This document shows positions 16,557 to 25,807 of a stretch of DNA of 64,000 nucleotides, one piece after another; the stretch's first letter is position 1, and the number at the start of each line of letters is the position of its first letter. Source of the stretch: Caballeronia sp. NK8 (GTDB taxonomy: Bacteria > Pseudomonadota > Gammaproteobacteria > Burkholderiales > Burkholderiaceae); NCBI RefSeq assembly GCF_018408855.1, contig NZ_AP024323.1:868001-932000 (forward strand), read 5' to 3'. The notes under the pieces were generated by a model that was not told the origin of the DNA, searched no databases, and was given only the letters and a program-made list of their open reading frames with translations. The translations under genes and the position numbers were made by a program.

Positions 16557-17897
16557 ATGGGCCCACCCACCGAACGCATCCCCGAAGACCGCACCCTTCC
16601 CGATCACGCCGATGTCGTCATCATCGGCGGCGGGGTCATCGGCATCAGCACCGCGCGTGCGCTGGCAGAGAAAGGGTTGTCGGTCGCCGTGTGCGAAAAA
16701 GGAACTATCGCGGGCGAGCAGTCGAGCCGCAACTGGGGCTGGTGCCGTGCGACGCATCGCGACTTGCGCGAACTCGAACTGAGCCTCGAAAGCCTCAAGC
16801 TCTGGCGTCGCATCGATGCCGAACTCGGCATCGACACAGGCTATCGCGAATGCGGCATCCTCTACGCCGCCGACGACCCGAACGCCCTCGCCGATCACGA
16901 AGCCTGGCTCGCGCGCGCCGTCGCGCTCGTGGGCCGCGACGCGCTCGATTCGCGCATCGTCTCGCCGGATGAAACCGCTGCGTTGATGTCGGGCACCTCG
17001 CGGCGCTTCGCGGGCGGCATCTACACGCCGAGCGACGGCCGCGCGGAGCCGCAGCGCGCCGTGCCCGTCATGGCCGCCGCGCTGCGCGAACGCGGCGTGA
17101 AAGTGCTGACGCCCTGCGCGGTGCGCGGCATCGAGACGAGCGGCGGCACGATCAGCGGTGTCGTCACGGAATATGGGCGCATCCGCTGCGCGAGCGTGGT
17201 CGTCGCGGGCGGCGCGTGGACGCGATATTTCGCTGGGAGCCTCGGCGTCGATGTGCCGCAGCTCATGGTGCGTTCGTCGGTCATGCGCACGGCCCCGCTG
17301 GAAAACGGACCGGAAGTGAGCGCGTGCAATCAGGAGATGGGCTACCGCAAACGTCTCGACGGCGGCTATACCATCGCCAACGCGTTTCACAGCCATCACG
17401 ACATCACACCGGACAGTTTCCGTCTGTTCGCGAAATTCCTGCCCGCGCTGAAGAATCAGATCGGTTCGATCAAACTCGGCCTGAACGCGCGCTTCTTCGA
17501 AGAAATGCGGCGGCCGCGCCGCTGGCCGCTGGATCGACCCACGCTTTTCGAAACCGCGCGCACGCTCGATCCCGAGCCCGTCGAGTCGTTCAATCAGAGC
17601 GCGGTCACGGAGTTCCGCAAGCTTTTCCCGGCGCTTGCCGGTCTGCGCATCGAACAGGCGTGGGCCGGCTACATCGACGTGACGCCCGATGCCGTGCCGG
17701 TCATCTCCAGCGTCGACCGGAAACCCGGGCTGTTCATCGCGACGGGCTTTTCCGGCCACGGCTTCGGCATCGGGCCGGCCGCGGGCAGGCTGATGGCGGA
17801 TCTCGTCGCGAACGACGCGCCGCTCGTCGATCCACGCGCCTTTCGCCTGTCGCGCTTCTTCGACGGCAGCAGGATCGAGATCGACGGCGGCTTCTGA
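16557..17897 (+). CDS. DadA-like FAD-dependent oxidoreductase
   Basis: 446 residues. The Rossmann FAD motif DVVIIGGGVIGISTARALAE is at 19-38, and the C-terminal FAD-contact segment GLFIATGFSGHGFGIGPAAG lies near 395-415. GYIDVTPDAVPVI is the conserved substrate-face strand of the DAO family. Such enzymes oxidise D-amino acids, sarcosine or similar amines in the cytoplasm or at the membrane. The ATG comes one base after the HEPN stop codon and no strong ribosome-binding site precedes it, so translation may depend on coupling to the HEPN gene. Substrate not determined. Confidence 0.88.
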   Translation: MGPPTERIPEDRTLPDHADVVIIGGGVIGISTARALAEKGLSVAVCEKGTIAGEQSSRNWGWCRATHRDLRELELSLESLKLWRRIDAELGIDTGYRECGILYAADDPNALADHEAWLARAVALVGRDALDSRIVSPDETAALMSGTSRRFAGGIYTPSDGRAEPQRAVPVMAAALRERGVKVLTPCAVRGIETSGGTISGVVTEYGRIRCASVVVAGGAWTRYFAGSLGVDVPQLMVRSSVMRTAPLENGPEVSACNQEMGYRKRLDGGYTIANAFHSHHDITPDSFRLFAKFLPALKNQIGSIKLGLNARFFEEMRRPRRWPLDRPTLFETARTLDPEPVESFNQSAVTEFRKLFPALAGLRIEQAWAGYIDVTPDAVPVISSVDRKPGLFIATGFSGHGFGIGPAAGRLMADLVANDAPLVDPRAFRLSRFFDGSRIEIDGGF

Positions 17898-18025
17898 CGC
17901 GACCCGGACGCGCACGCCGACGGTCGGCTCGCGCTAACATACCGGTTTTGCGTCCGTCGCCGCTGCGCGACGTTCGCCTGGTTCAGTCAAACGGCGCACA
18001 TGCGCCGTTCGCTTTTGAGGCTCAC

Positions 18026-18679
18026 ATGGCATCCACGCCTGTTCTGTTTATCGACGTCTGGTCGGACTTCGTGTGTCCGTTCTGCTATCTGGAAACGCCC
18101 GTGCTCGATCAATTCCGCAACGCATACGGCGATGCGATCGAAATCCGCTGGCATGCATTCGAGCTGCGTCCCGAGCCTACGCCGCTTGCCGATCCCAACA
18201 GCGACAAGATCGTCGAATCCTGGGAAAACTCGGTCCGCCCGCTCGCGGAAGAGCGCGGCGTAACGATGCGTATGCCGCCTGTCACGCCGCGCAGCCGCAA
18301 GGCCTTCGAAACAGCGATGTTCGCGCGTGAATCCGGACGCTTCGACCTCGTGCATCGCGCGATCTTCAAGGCGTATTTCGAGGAAGGCATCGATATTGGC
18401 GACACTGACGCACTGCTCGATATCGCGGCGACCTGCGGCATCGATCCCGAAATGCTCGAAGAAGCGCTCGACGACGGCACCTACACCGATCTCGTGATCG
18501 AAGACGAAGAGTTTGCGAAGAAGCTGGGCGTGGCCGGCGTGCCGTTCGCGGTGCTGTCGCGCGAAGGGGCGCCCGGTCAGGAAGCGCCGCCGCCGATCGC
18601 CTTGCGCGGCGCAGCGCCGGTCCAGCATTTCGAAGCGGCGGTCGAGCGGCTCTTTCCGGATGGATTTCCGGGAAACTGA
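18026..18679 (+). CDS. DsbA-family oxidoreductase (FrnE-like)
   Basis: 217 residues with the thioredoxin-fold DsbA domain. The CPFC active site (about residues 17-20, DFVCPFCYLE) starts after a short strand, and there is no signal peptide, so it is cytoplasmic as in the FrnE/2-hydroxychromene isomerase group. The cis-Pro region GVAGVPFAVL is present near residue 172. FrnE-type proteins act in polyketide or disulfide metabolism. GAGG lies six bases before the ATG. It follows the DadA-like gene on the same strand with a 128-base gap, so cotranscription is possible but not certain. Confidence 0.88.
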   Translation: MASTPVLFIDVWSDFVCPFCYLETPVLDQFRNAYGDAIEIRWHAFELRPEPTPLADPNSDKIVESWENSVRPLAEERGVTMRMPPVTPRSRKAFETAMFARESGRFDLVHRAIFKAYFEEGIDIGDTDALLDIAATCGIDPEMLEEALDDGTYTDLVIEDEEFAKKLGVAGVPFAVLSREGAPGQEAPPPIALRGAAPVQHFEAAVERLFPDGFPGN

Positions 18680-18689
18680 GCCCGCGGGC

Positions 18690-19592
18690 CTAGCTGTGCT
18701 CGGCCATGAACGACTTCAGCGCGATTCGTTGCGACGGCTCGATCGATTCGAATTCGAGTCCGTACGCCGCACTGCCGTCGGCGGGATCGAGCGTCCCGAC
18801 ATGACGCACGATCGCGATGGTGTCGATCTTCACATCGACGCCATCGGTCTTGAACTGAAACGAGAGTTGCAGGCGGTCGCCCACGCGCGCGGCCGGATTC
18901 GCGACCGTCAGCGACATGCCGTACGGGCTGATATCGCTCACGCGACTCAACTGACGTGCACTTTCCGGCGCGCCTTCGGCGGCGAAATGCGCCGCGAGGC
19001 GCGTCGGCATGCGCGCGAATTTGCGCGTGCGCAGTCTGCGGATCGCACCCGGCGCCGATAGCACCGCGTAATTGAACGGCTCGCGACAGGTTGCATCCAC
19101 CGTGCAGGCGAAGCGGAACACGCCGCGCCCCGTCAGCGCGACGAGGTCGACCTGCTCGCCGAGCGTCAGATCGAGCGGATCGAATCCGGTCATCAGCGGC
19201 TGTGTCACGAACAGGGATCGCTCGCCGTTGCGACGCGGCGTCGAAAAACCGATCACCCGGCTCGCGTACATGGCCGACCCCGTACCGCCCGTACCGCGCA
19301 AGCCGACCCGTGCGCCGATGGTCAGACCGATATCCTCCAGCGTCAACTGACCGTCCTTGAGCGCGTCTTCGTCGGGCACGCTCTGCGCCGGCTCCTGAAT
19401 CGCGCGATGCGGCTCGAAGTGCCGGAACATGAATTCGCGCGACGCGCCATCCGGCACGACGGTGCCCGCCCCGAACAGCAACGCGCCATCGGCGGCGACG
19501 ATCGCGAATTCGAGCGCGGTGTCCAACGGAATCTCGGATGGTTCGAGGCGAACCAGAGACTGGCGCGCGTCTACGACGGTTTCTTCGGTCAT
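18690..19592 (-). CDS. PilZ/YcgR-like c-di-GMP effector
   Basis: 300 residues. The N-terminal half is a YcgR-N-like domain; the C-terminal PilZ domain starts near residue 185 with the RRLRTRKFARMP signature (RxxxR) and the VSDISPYGMSL segment (DxSxxG) that contact c-di-GMP. Such proteins act as flagellar brakes or as regulators of surface polysaccharide. No flagellar gene is adjacent. Convergent with the DsbA-like gene, ten bases apart. The specific target is not visible; the GAF-GGDEF cyclase at 9584 is a possible source of its ligand (inference). Confidence 0.86.
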   Translation of the reverse strand: MTEETVVDARQSLVRLEPSEIPLDTALEFAIVAADGALLFGAGTVVPDGASREFMFRHFEPHRAIQEPAQSVPDEDALKDGQLTLEDIGLTIGARVGLRGTGGTGSAMYASRVIGFSTPRRNGERSLFVTQPLMTGFDPLDLTLGEQVDLVALTGRGVFRFACTVDATCREPFNYAVLSAPGAIRRLRTRKFARMPTRLAAHFAAEGAPESARQLSRVSDISPYGMSLTVANPAARVGDRLQLSFQFKTDGVDVKIDTIAIVRHVGTLDPADGSAAYGLEFESIEPSQRIALKSFMAEHS

Positions 19593-19755
19593 CTTATCGG
19601 ACGATTCTTAAGTGTTTTTTGCAATCGTCGTGCTTGCCGAGCTTGCCGTCAAGTGTCATGCGGCAAGTTTTACGTTAGCGCACCGATATTTTCGCTCGCC
19701 GCATGGACTTCCTACCGCCGAACCGTGACGGGCAGGTTTATGCGCATAAAATTTT

Positions 19756-20751
19756 TTATGAGATAACGCGTTCGCCGAATTGCAAAGGCGCGCCCGTCAC
19801 GCTTTCGATGGCGGCCAGCACCTGCGGCACATTGGGCGGTGCGCCCTCCTCGCCGACCGAAACCGAGCGCCCCGGTTCGTTTATGCCGAAATGCTCGCGC
19901 GACGTCGCCGCGAACAGCATGACGGTACGGCGCTGCAGCGCATGCGCGAGATGCACGAGACCGGTATCCGTGCCGACGACCAGTTCCGACGTCTGAATCC
20001 AGTGCGCGCATTCCACGACAGAAAGCTTCGGCAGCACGGTCGCGCCCGGCACGAGCGCGGCGATGGCCTGCGCCTCGCCCTGCTCGCGTTCCGTGCCCCA
20101 CGGCAGCGCGATCGAATAACCGCGCGCGGTGAGCCATCGGCCGACCTCGGCCCAGTGTTCCTTCGGCCACTTCTTGACGTCGGCCGATGTCGCGTGGAAC
20201 AGCATCGCGATGCGCGTATCGCGTGGAATCTCGAGATCGCGCGTGACTGCCGGAAGGCGAATGTTGTAGTCAGGCGTGTCGTCGAATCGATAACCGAGCG
20301 CATCGGCGACACTCACTCGCATGCCGCGCCACGCATCTGTGAGCGGACGCGGACCGAAGCGCGCGTTGTACGCGAAGGCCGCGCCGCGCTCGCCGAGATC
20401 CTGATTCAGATAGCCGTAACGCCGCCGCCCACGCGCGATGAACGCGATGATCGCGCTCTTGTAGACACCGTGAATATCGACGATCACGTCGTATTTTTCC
20501 GCGCGAAGCTCGCCGATCGACGCACCGATTTCCTTCAGGTCATTCCAGCTACGCGCCTTCTTGAACTTGCGCAGCGGCGCGCTCAGCACGCGATCGACGC
20601 CCGGATTCCAGCGGATGATATCGGCGAAGGCAGCGTCGGCGGCCCAGTCGACCTTGGCGGACGGAAACGCGCGCCGCAAATCCGCAACGACCGGCAGCGT
20701 CTCGACGATATCGCCGAGCGACGTGACTTTGACGACCAGAATTCGCTTCAT
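19756..20751 (-). CDS. waaC: ADP-heptose:LPS heptosyltransferase I
   Basis: 331 residues of glycosyltransferase family 9. MKRILVVKVTSLGDIVETLP at the N-terminus is the WaaC hallmark; the ADP-heptose site includes LFHATSADVKKWP near residue 190 and the late VVGTDTGLVHLAHALQR segment. WaaC adds the first heptose to Kdo2-lipid A in lipopolysaccharide inner-core synthesis on the cytoplasmic face of the inner membrane. ATG 20751 fits the family; no strong Shine-Dalgarno precedes it. No other LPS gene is adjacent on the same strand. Confidence 0.93.
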   Translation of the reverse strand: MKRILVVKVTSLGDIVETLPVVADLRRAFPSAKVDWAADAAFADIIRWNPGVDRVLSAPLRKFKKARSWNDLKEIGASIGELRAEKYDVIVDIHGVYKSAIIAFIARGRRRYGYLNQDLGERGAAFAYNARFGPRPLTDAWRGMRVSVADALGYRFDDTPDYNIRLPAVTRDLEIPRDTRIAMLFHATSADVKKWPKEHWAEVGRWLTARGYSIALPWGTEREQGEAQAIAALVPGATVLPKLSVVECAHWIQTSELVVGTDTGLVHLAHALQRRTVMLFAATSREHFGINEPGRSVSVGEEGAPPNVPQVLAAIESVTGAPLQFGERVIS

Positions 20752-20972
20752 GAAAAGGTAGGAGAGTGTTCCGGTGCGTGTGCCGATCCGGCGGTCCGTC
20801 ACATCACAAGGCGCGGCTGGCCGCGCCCCGGAAAAACTAGCGATTCTAAAGAATTTGAGACGAACGCACTGTCAGCGTTTGTAAGCATCGACGGCGCGCA
20901 ACTGTGTTTCGTCGATTCAGAATAGCCCATTTCGGGATGAGCGGAACGTCCCCGAACATGCCGTCGCCGTCA

Positions 20973-21848
20973 TTACAATGCGCGGGCCGAGAACGTATCG
21001 CACTGGCTGAGATCGCCCGTCGACATGCCGCGCCGCAGCCAGCGCTGACGCTGCGCGCTCGTGCCGTGCGTGAACGCCTCGGGCACGACACGTCCTTGCG
21101 ATTGCTGTTGCAGGCGGTCATCGCCGATCGCCGCCGCCGCGTTCAAGCCCTGCTCGAAATCGCCCGGCTCGATCAGCTTCGCGTTCTCGCGCTGCGCGAC
21201 CGCCGCCCACACGCCCGCGAAGCAGTCCGCCTGCAATTCCACGCGCACGGAGAGCGCGTTCGCCTGCTCGCGCGTCATCCGTGCGCGCGCCTGGTCGGCC
21301 TTGTCCATGATGCCGAGCACGTTCTGCACGTGATGCCCGACTTCATGCGCGATCACATAAGCCTGCGCGAAGTCGCCACTCGCGCCGAAACGATCGCGCA
21401 ATTCGCGATAGAACGAGAGGTCGATATAGACCTTGCGGTCTCCGGGACAATAGAACGGTCCCATCGCCGCCTGTCCCATGCCGCAAGCGGTCTGCGTGCC
21501 GCCCGAAAAGAGCACGAGCTTCGGCGCCGGATAGTCCTGATTGAACTGCGCGCGGAAGATGTGCTGCCAGGTGCGCTCGGTATTGCCGAGCACGCGGCGC
21601 ACGAACACCGAGCCGGCATCGTTGGCGGGCGGCGCATTGCTTGGCGCGGCCTGTTGCTGCGGCGCGTTGCCTTGCAACACCTGCGCGCCGTTGATGATCG
21701 TCATCGGATTGATGCCGAAGAAATACGATGCCGCGAGCGCCACGATGATCGTGCCGATACCGATCGATCCGCCGCCGACCCGAAACCCGCCGCCTCCGCC
21801 GCGCCGGTCTTCGACGTTCCGACTTTCCGCTTCGTCATCGAGGCGCAT
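20973..21848 (-). CDS. YpfJ-family neutral zinc metallopeptidase
   Basis: 291 residues. A short charged, Gly-rich N-terminus is followed by one membrane span (about 28-50, IGIGTIIVALAASYFFG), a Gln/Pro-rich linker, and a periplasmic domain with the HExxH zinc motif at 168-172 (HEVGHH) and a later ELQADCFAGVWA acidic ligand segment. Conserved Cys in CGMG and FYCPGD may form a disulfide. The family (UPF0387/YpfJ, zinc_peptidase PF04228) is of poorly known role. ATG at 21848 gives the standard MRLDDEAESRNVEDRRG start, preceded by AAGGAGAACC. Confidence 0.92.
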   Translation of the reverse strand: MRLDDEAESRNVEDRRGGGGGFRVGGGSIGIGTIIVALAASYFFGINPMTIINGAQVLQGNAPQQQAAPSNAPPANDAGSVFVRRVLGNTERTWQHIFRAQFNQDYPAPKLVLFSGGTQTACGMGQAAMGPFYCPGDRKVYIDLSFYRELRDRFGASGDFAQAYVIAHEVGHHVQNVLGIMDKADQARARMTREQANALSVRVELQADCFAGVWAAVAQRENAKLIEPGDFEQGLNAAAAIGDDRLQQQSQGRVVPEAFTHGTSAQRQRWLRRGMSTGDLSQCDTFSARAL

Positions 21849-22234
21849 GATGGTTCTCCTTGCTGCCCACGCGGTGCGCGTGTTCAAAAGCCATTATGGT
21901 ACCCGCGCAAACCGCACGTCTCGTGCCGGCGCATCGTAAAAGTTCTTCCGGCGTGCGCGCTCTGGTTTCGATCAGTGCGGTCGATTGTCGCGAAAACCGC
22001 TGCGCGCTCTTGCCGCATCGCACCATCCGCTCATCTCGAAATCACCAAAAAATCAATTCGATACGCACGCCAAACCCTTGAGCCTGCGGCATTTGCGCGC
22101 AATGAGAATTCACTGACGCAGCGCAACACTTTCTCGAAATGGCGCTAAGCTCCGGCCCGTTACACGTCTGATCCGATACAGGACAAAGCCGCCTCGCCAT
22201 GCGGGCGCGGGTGAATTTCAAGGCACACGTCATC
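21849..22234. other. divergent promoter region of the metallopeptidase and cioA genes
   Basis: 386 bases lie between the divergent starts. The stretch is relatively AT-rich around 22030-22150. No palindrome strong enough to name a regulator (for example an FNR or ANR box) was found by eye, and no RNA gene is evident. Confidence 0.4.
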
Positions 22235-23632
22235 ATGCATTCGACTCCCGAAGCACTCGATCTGGCGCGGATCCAGTTCGCGTTCACCGTCTCGTTTCAC
22301 ATCATCTTTCCGGCGCTCTCCATCGGGCTCGCGAGTTTCATCGCGGTGCTCGAAGGCGCCTGGCTCAAAACCGGCAAACCGGTCTACAAGGAACTGTGTC
22401 TGTTCTGGTCGAAGGTCTTTGCCGTCGCTTTCGGCATGGGCGTCGTGTCGGGCGTCGTCATGGCGTACGAGTTCGGCACCAACTGGGGCGGCTTCTCGAC
22501 TTTCGCCGGCCCCATCACCGGGCCGCTGCTCACGTACGAAGTGATGACCGCGTTCTTCCTCGAAGCGGGCTTCCTCGGCATCATGCTGTTCGGCTGGAAC
22601 AAGGTCGGCCCGAAGGCGCACTTCGGCGCGACGCTGATGGTCGCCATCGGCACGCTCATTTCCACCTTCTGGATTCTCGCGTCCAATAGCTGGATGCAGA
22701 CGCCGCAGGGCTTTCGCATCGAAGGCGATCACGTCGTGCCGGTGGACTGGTGGGCGATCATCTTCAACCCGTCGTTCCCGTACCGGCTCGTACATATGGC
22801 GATCGCGGCGTTCATCGTGGCGGCGCTCGTCGTGGCCGCGACCGGCGCGTGGCATCTGTTGAAAGGCCGCCGCGATCCGGCCATCAGGAAGATGTTTTCG
22901 ATGTCGCTCTGGTTGCTGCTCGCATTGACGCCGATCCAGGCGCTCGTCGGCGACGCGCACGGTCTCAACACGCGCGAACACCAAGCGGCGAAGATCGCGG
23001 CGATCGAAGGCATCTGGGAAACCGAGAAAGGCGGCACCGCGCTCAATCTCTTCGGCATCCCCGACATGGAAGCCGAAACCACGAAGTACGCCGTGTCGAT
23101 TCCGCATCTGGGCAGCCTGATCCTCACGCATAGCTGGGACGGCGAGATTCGCGGCCTGAAGGAATTTCCGAAGGAAGACCGTCCGAACTCGACGCTCGTG
23201 TTCTGGAGTTTCCGCGTGATGGCAGGTCTGGGCGTGCTGATGATCGTGATGTCGGTGGCCGCGTGGTGGCTGCATCGCAGGCGCGCATTGTTCGATGCGC
23301 GCTGGTTCCATCGCTTCGCATTGGCGATGGGTCCGACCGGTTTCATCACGCTGCTCGCGGGCTGGGTCACGACCGAAGCCGGCCGTCAGCCGTGGGTCGT
23401 CTACGGCGTGATGCGTACCGCCGATGCGGTGTCGCCCGTTACCGCGCAACAAGTCGGAGTGTCGCTGCTCGCGTTCGTGATCGTCTACACGATCGTGTTC
23501 GGCACCGGCATCTACTACCTGCTGAAGCTGCTGCGTCATGGTCCTGCTCTGCCGGGCTCGCCTTCGCAGCCTTCCGACGGCAGCGCGCGACGTCCGCTCA
23601 GCCTGCCGCATCAGTCCATCGAAGGAGCGTAA
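22235..23632 (+). CDS. cioA: cyanide-insensitive bd-type quinol oxidase subunit I
   Basis: 465 residues, nine hydrophobic helices, short Q-loop as in CIO-type oxidases. The N-terminal DLARIQFAFTVSFHIIFPAL contains the heme b595-ligating His; GREX-like HGLNTREHQAAKIAAIEG region and the heme-contact WETEKGGTAL segment follow. This inner-membrane subunit oxidises quinol. I chose ATG 22235 (MHSTPEALDLARIQ, the common start); an ATG at 22199 is possible. With cioB and the small gene at 24616 it forms an operon. CIO oxidases allow respiration at low oxygen or with cyanide. Confidence 0.92.
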   Translation: MHSTPEALDLARIQFAFTVSFHIIFPALSIGLASFIAVLEGAWLKTGKPVYKELCLFWSKVFAVAFGMGVVSGVVMAYEFGTNWGGFSTFAGPITGPLLTYEVMTAFFLEAGFLGIMLFGWNKVGPKAHFGATLMVAIGTLISTFWILASNSWMQTPQGFRIEGDHVVPVDWWAIIFNPSFPYRLVHMAIAAFIVAALVVAATGAWHLLKGRRDPAIRKMFSMSLWLLLALTPIQALVGDAHGLNTREHQAAKIAAIEGIWETEKGGTALNLFGIPDMEAETTKYAVSIPHLGSLILTHSWDGEIRGLKEFPKEDRPNSTLVFWSFRVMAGLGVLMIVMSVAAWWLHRRRALFDARWFHRFALAMGPTGFITLLAGWVTTEAGRQPWVVYGVMRTADAVSPVTAQQVGVSLLAFVIVYTIVFGTGIYYLLKLLRHGPALPGSPSQPSDGSARRPLSLPHQSIEGA

Positions 23633-23636
23633 CGAC

Positions 23637-24638
23637 ATGGATCTCACACTCGCCTGGGCCGCGATCATCGCGTTGGGGCTGTTCCTCTACGTGGTGCTCG
23701 ACGGCTTCGACCTCGGCATCGGCATTCTCTTTCCGTTCTTTCCCGATCAGCACGATCGCGACGTGATGATGAACACCGTCGCGCCCGTCTGGGACGGCAA
23801 CGAAACGTGGCTCGTGCTCGGCGGCGCGGGACTTTTCGCCGCGTTTCCGATGGTCTATTCGACCGTGCTTTCCGCGCTCTATCTGCCGCTCGTGCTGATG
23901 CTCGTGTGTCTGATTTTTCGCGGCGTGTCGTTCGAGATTCGCGCGAAGGCGCAGCGCACGAAGCACATGTGGGACCTTGCGTTCATCGGTGGATCGGCGG
24001 GCGCGACCTTCTTTCAGGGCGTGGCGCTCGGCGCGTTTCTCAGTGGCATTCCCGTCTCCGACGGCCGGTTTTCCGGCGATGCCTTCGGCTGGTTCACGCC
24101 CTTCTCGATCTTCACGGGCGGCGCGCTCGTTGTCACGTATGCGCTGCTCGGCGCGTGCTGGCTGATCGCGAAGACCGAAGGCGATCTGCAGCGGCGGATG
24201 TATCGCGTCGTGTGGCCGTTGACCGTCTTGCAGCTCGCGACGATCGCGGTGGTCAGCATCTGGACGCCGTTGCAGGATGCGGGCATCGCGTCGCGCTGGT
24301 TCGATTCGCCGCTGTTTTACCGGCTGTTGCCGGTGCCGGTGCTCGTCGCCGCGTGCGCGTGGGCGATGCGTCGCTCGATCCGATCGCGGCACGAGAAGCG
24401 TCCGTTCGCGATGGCGCTCGGCTTCGTGCTGCTCGGCTATGCGGGACTGGTTGCGAGCATTTCACCGCATGAGATTTTTCCGGGTGTGTCGATCTGGGAT
24501 GCGGCCGCGCCCCGTTCGAGCCAGCTTTTCACGATCGTCGGCGCGGCGGTGATTTTGCCGGTGATCGTCGGTTATACGATGCTGGGGTATTGGGTATTCA
24601 GAGGAAAGGTGCGCCATGGCGAACATCACTATCACTGA
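23637..24638 (+). CDS. cioB: cyanide-insensitive bd-type quinol oxidase subunit II
   Basis: 333 residues, about eight helices. DLTLAWAAIIALGLFLYVVL with the GFDLGIGIL motif and MNTVAPVWDGNETWLVLGG are diagnostic of CydB/CioB. It pairs with subunit I in the inner membrane. GAAGGAG lies ten bases before the ATG, which is four bases after the cioA stop. The 3' end overlaps the small accessory gene by 23 bases. Confidence 0.95.
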   Translation: MDLTLAWAAIIALGLFLYVVLDGFDLGIGILFPFFPDQHDRDVMMNTVAPVWDGNETWLVLGGAGLFAAFPMVYSTVLSALYLPLVLMLVCLIFRGVSFEIRAKAQRTKHMWDLAFIGGSAGATFFQGVALGAFLSGIPVSDGRFSGDAFGWFTPFSIFTGGALVVTYALLGACWLIAKTEGDLQRRMYRVVWPLTVLQLATIAVVSIWTPLQDAGIASRWFDSPLFYRLLPVPVLVAACAWAMRRSIRSRHEKRPFAMALGFVLLGYAGLVASISPHEIFPGVSIWDAAAPRSSQLFTIVGAAVILPVIVGYTMLGYWVFRGKVRHGEHHYH

Positions 24639-24753
24639 GCGCGCGCGGAAGGTGTTCTGGTTCGTTGCGCTGTGGGCGGCGGGCGTCGGCGGCACGATGT
24701 TGCTCGCGCTGCCGTTCAAGTTGTTGATCAGGGCGGGGACGGCGATTCATTGA
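24616..24753 (+). CDS. DUF2474-type 45-residue bd oxidase accessory protein
   Basis: 45 residues beginning MANITITERARKVFWFVALW, with one hydrophobic span of about 22 residues and a basic/short tail (KLLIRAGTAIH). It overlaps the cioB 3' end and is preceded by GAGGAAAGGTGCGCC. Small single-span proteins at this place in cioAB/cydAB operons (CydX, DUF2474) stabilise the oxidase. Very short, so easily missed; the overlap, ribosome-binding site and hydrophobic profile support it. Confidence 0.85.
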   Translation: MANITITERARKVFWFVALWAAGVGGTMLLALPFKLLIRAGTAIH

Positions 24754-24765
24754 GCGGCTGAACGG

Positions 24766-25197
24766 TCACCCCTGATCATAAGAGCCGATCGGGTCGTGCC
24801 ATTTGTTGTCTTTGAGCAGCAGATAGACGTGCCCGCCGGCTTGCCAATCGATTCTGGCCGAGCCATCGGAATAAAGGATCCAGTCGGCCCGGAAGCCGTC
24901 CTTGAACGTGACCGTTCCTTTGGCGGCGCAAGGGGAATAGCGGTCGTGACTGGTTACGACGGGGGGAACAGGGACTGCGTTTGCGAAATATCGGCGTACC
25001 TGAGAAAAAGTCGGCCGAAACGCTCGACACCAGACGATCAGCGCCTCGTCTTTCTGATCCGACTCCGGCCGCACGATGCCCACTTCGTCGATCGTCACGA
25101 CTTTGATCCCGCGCGCCAGGCTGATTTCGCAACATGCGAGCAATATAAGAAAGAGCACGACGGACTTGATTCTGGAGAGTGCGCCGAATCTCACCAT
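24766..25197 (-). CDS. exported small protein, candidate immunity factor
   Basis: 143 residues with a clear N-terminal signal peptide (SRIKSVVLFLILLACCEISLA, quoted in part, about residues 8-28). The ACCE segment could be a lipobox-like site but is not a standard one. The mature part ends in a beta-rich region (TVTFKDGFRADWILYSDGSA; GGHVYLLLKDNKWHDP). I do not recognise a family. Its start overlaps the stop of the amidase gene by seven bases, and it would lie in the periplasm where the amidase acts; that makes it a good candidate for the cognate immunity protein. The assignment is inference from layout. Confidence 0.7.
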   Translation of the reverse strand: MVRFGALSRIKSVVLFLILLACCEISLARGIKVVTIDEVGIVRPESDQKDEALIVWCRAFRPTFSQVRRYFANAVPVPPVVTSHDRYSPCAAKGTVTFKDGFRADWILYSDGSARIDWQAGGHVYLLLKDNKWHDPIGSYDQG

Positions 25198-25793
25198 TGT
25201 GCTGCCTTCGCTTCGGTTGGATTTTTATAGGACACCGCCGGATGTGCGTAAACCTCGGCTTTGTCGATGCTGAGCGTTTCTATCAATTCCGCGATGAGCC
25301 ATTTGAGGGAGTCGTTCTGCTCGCTTGTTGGATCTTCATAGATCTGCTCGTTGCCCTCGCCTCGATACATCCCAACCAGTTCGATCCCGATGGAATCGAT
25401 GTTCGACGGCAAGCGGTCCGGCCACGATTTGGTCATCTCGTGCCGATTCAAACCCTTGTATTTGCCTTGGCGAAACGCTTCACGACTTGCGTCGATTTCC
25501 ACCGGTGAACATTGCAACGTTTCCAGACACCGCGATCGGATGTTGCCCACATGATAGGTGACTCGCGTCAATGACGCCGTTTGATAAATCGTTCCGTCCT
25601 GGTCGATCAGGAAGTGAGCACCATTCGCACCCTTTTGCTGATAGCTGTTGAACGTACTCTCAGCCGTGCTGCCCCCCGTCTGGTGTACGACGACGCCATG
25701 TACGACGCTCATGGAACCGTGCTCGATCGCATTGAATATCCTGATCCGAACCCGATCATGATCGACATGGCCTTGCTTCGATATGAACAGCAT
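25191..25793 (-). CDS. N-acetylmuramoyl-L-alanine amidase-like protein, candidate T6SS effector
   Basis: 200 residues of the Amidase_2/PGRP fold without a signal peptide. VVHGVVVHQTGGS carries the first zinc His (about residue 37), TRVTYHVGN a second His (about 81), and YAHPAVSYKNPTEAKAAQW the last His-Pro and Lys-Asn-Pro-Thr-Glu segment. Such enzymes cut the amide between muramic acid and the stem peptide. It follows hcp by 15 bases with AGGAG before its ATG, and is followed by an exported protein. That order (tube protein, wall hydrolase, periplasmic protein) suggests an antibacterial type VI effector riding on Hcp. Delivery is inferred. Confidence 0.84.
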   Translation of the reverse strand: MLFISKQGHVDHDRVRIRIFNAIEHGSMSVVHGVVVHQTGGSTAESTFNSYQQKGANGAHFLIDQDGTIYQTASLTRVTYHVGNIRSRCLETLQCSPVEIDASREAFRQGKYKGLNRHEMTKSWPDRLPSNIDSIGIELVGMYRGEGNEQIYEDPTSEQNDSLKWLIAELIETLSIDKAEVYAHPAVSYKNPTEAKAAQW

Positions 25794-25807
25794 GCGCGTC
25801 TCCTGCG

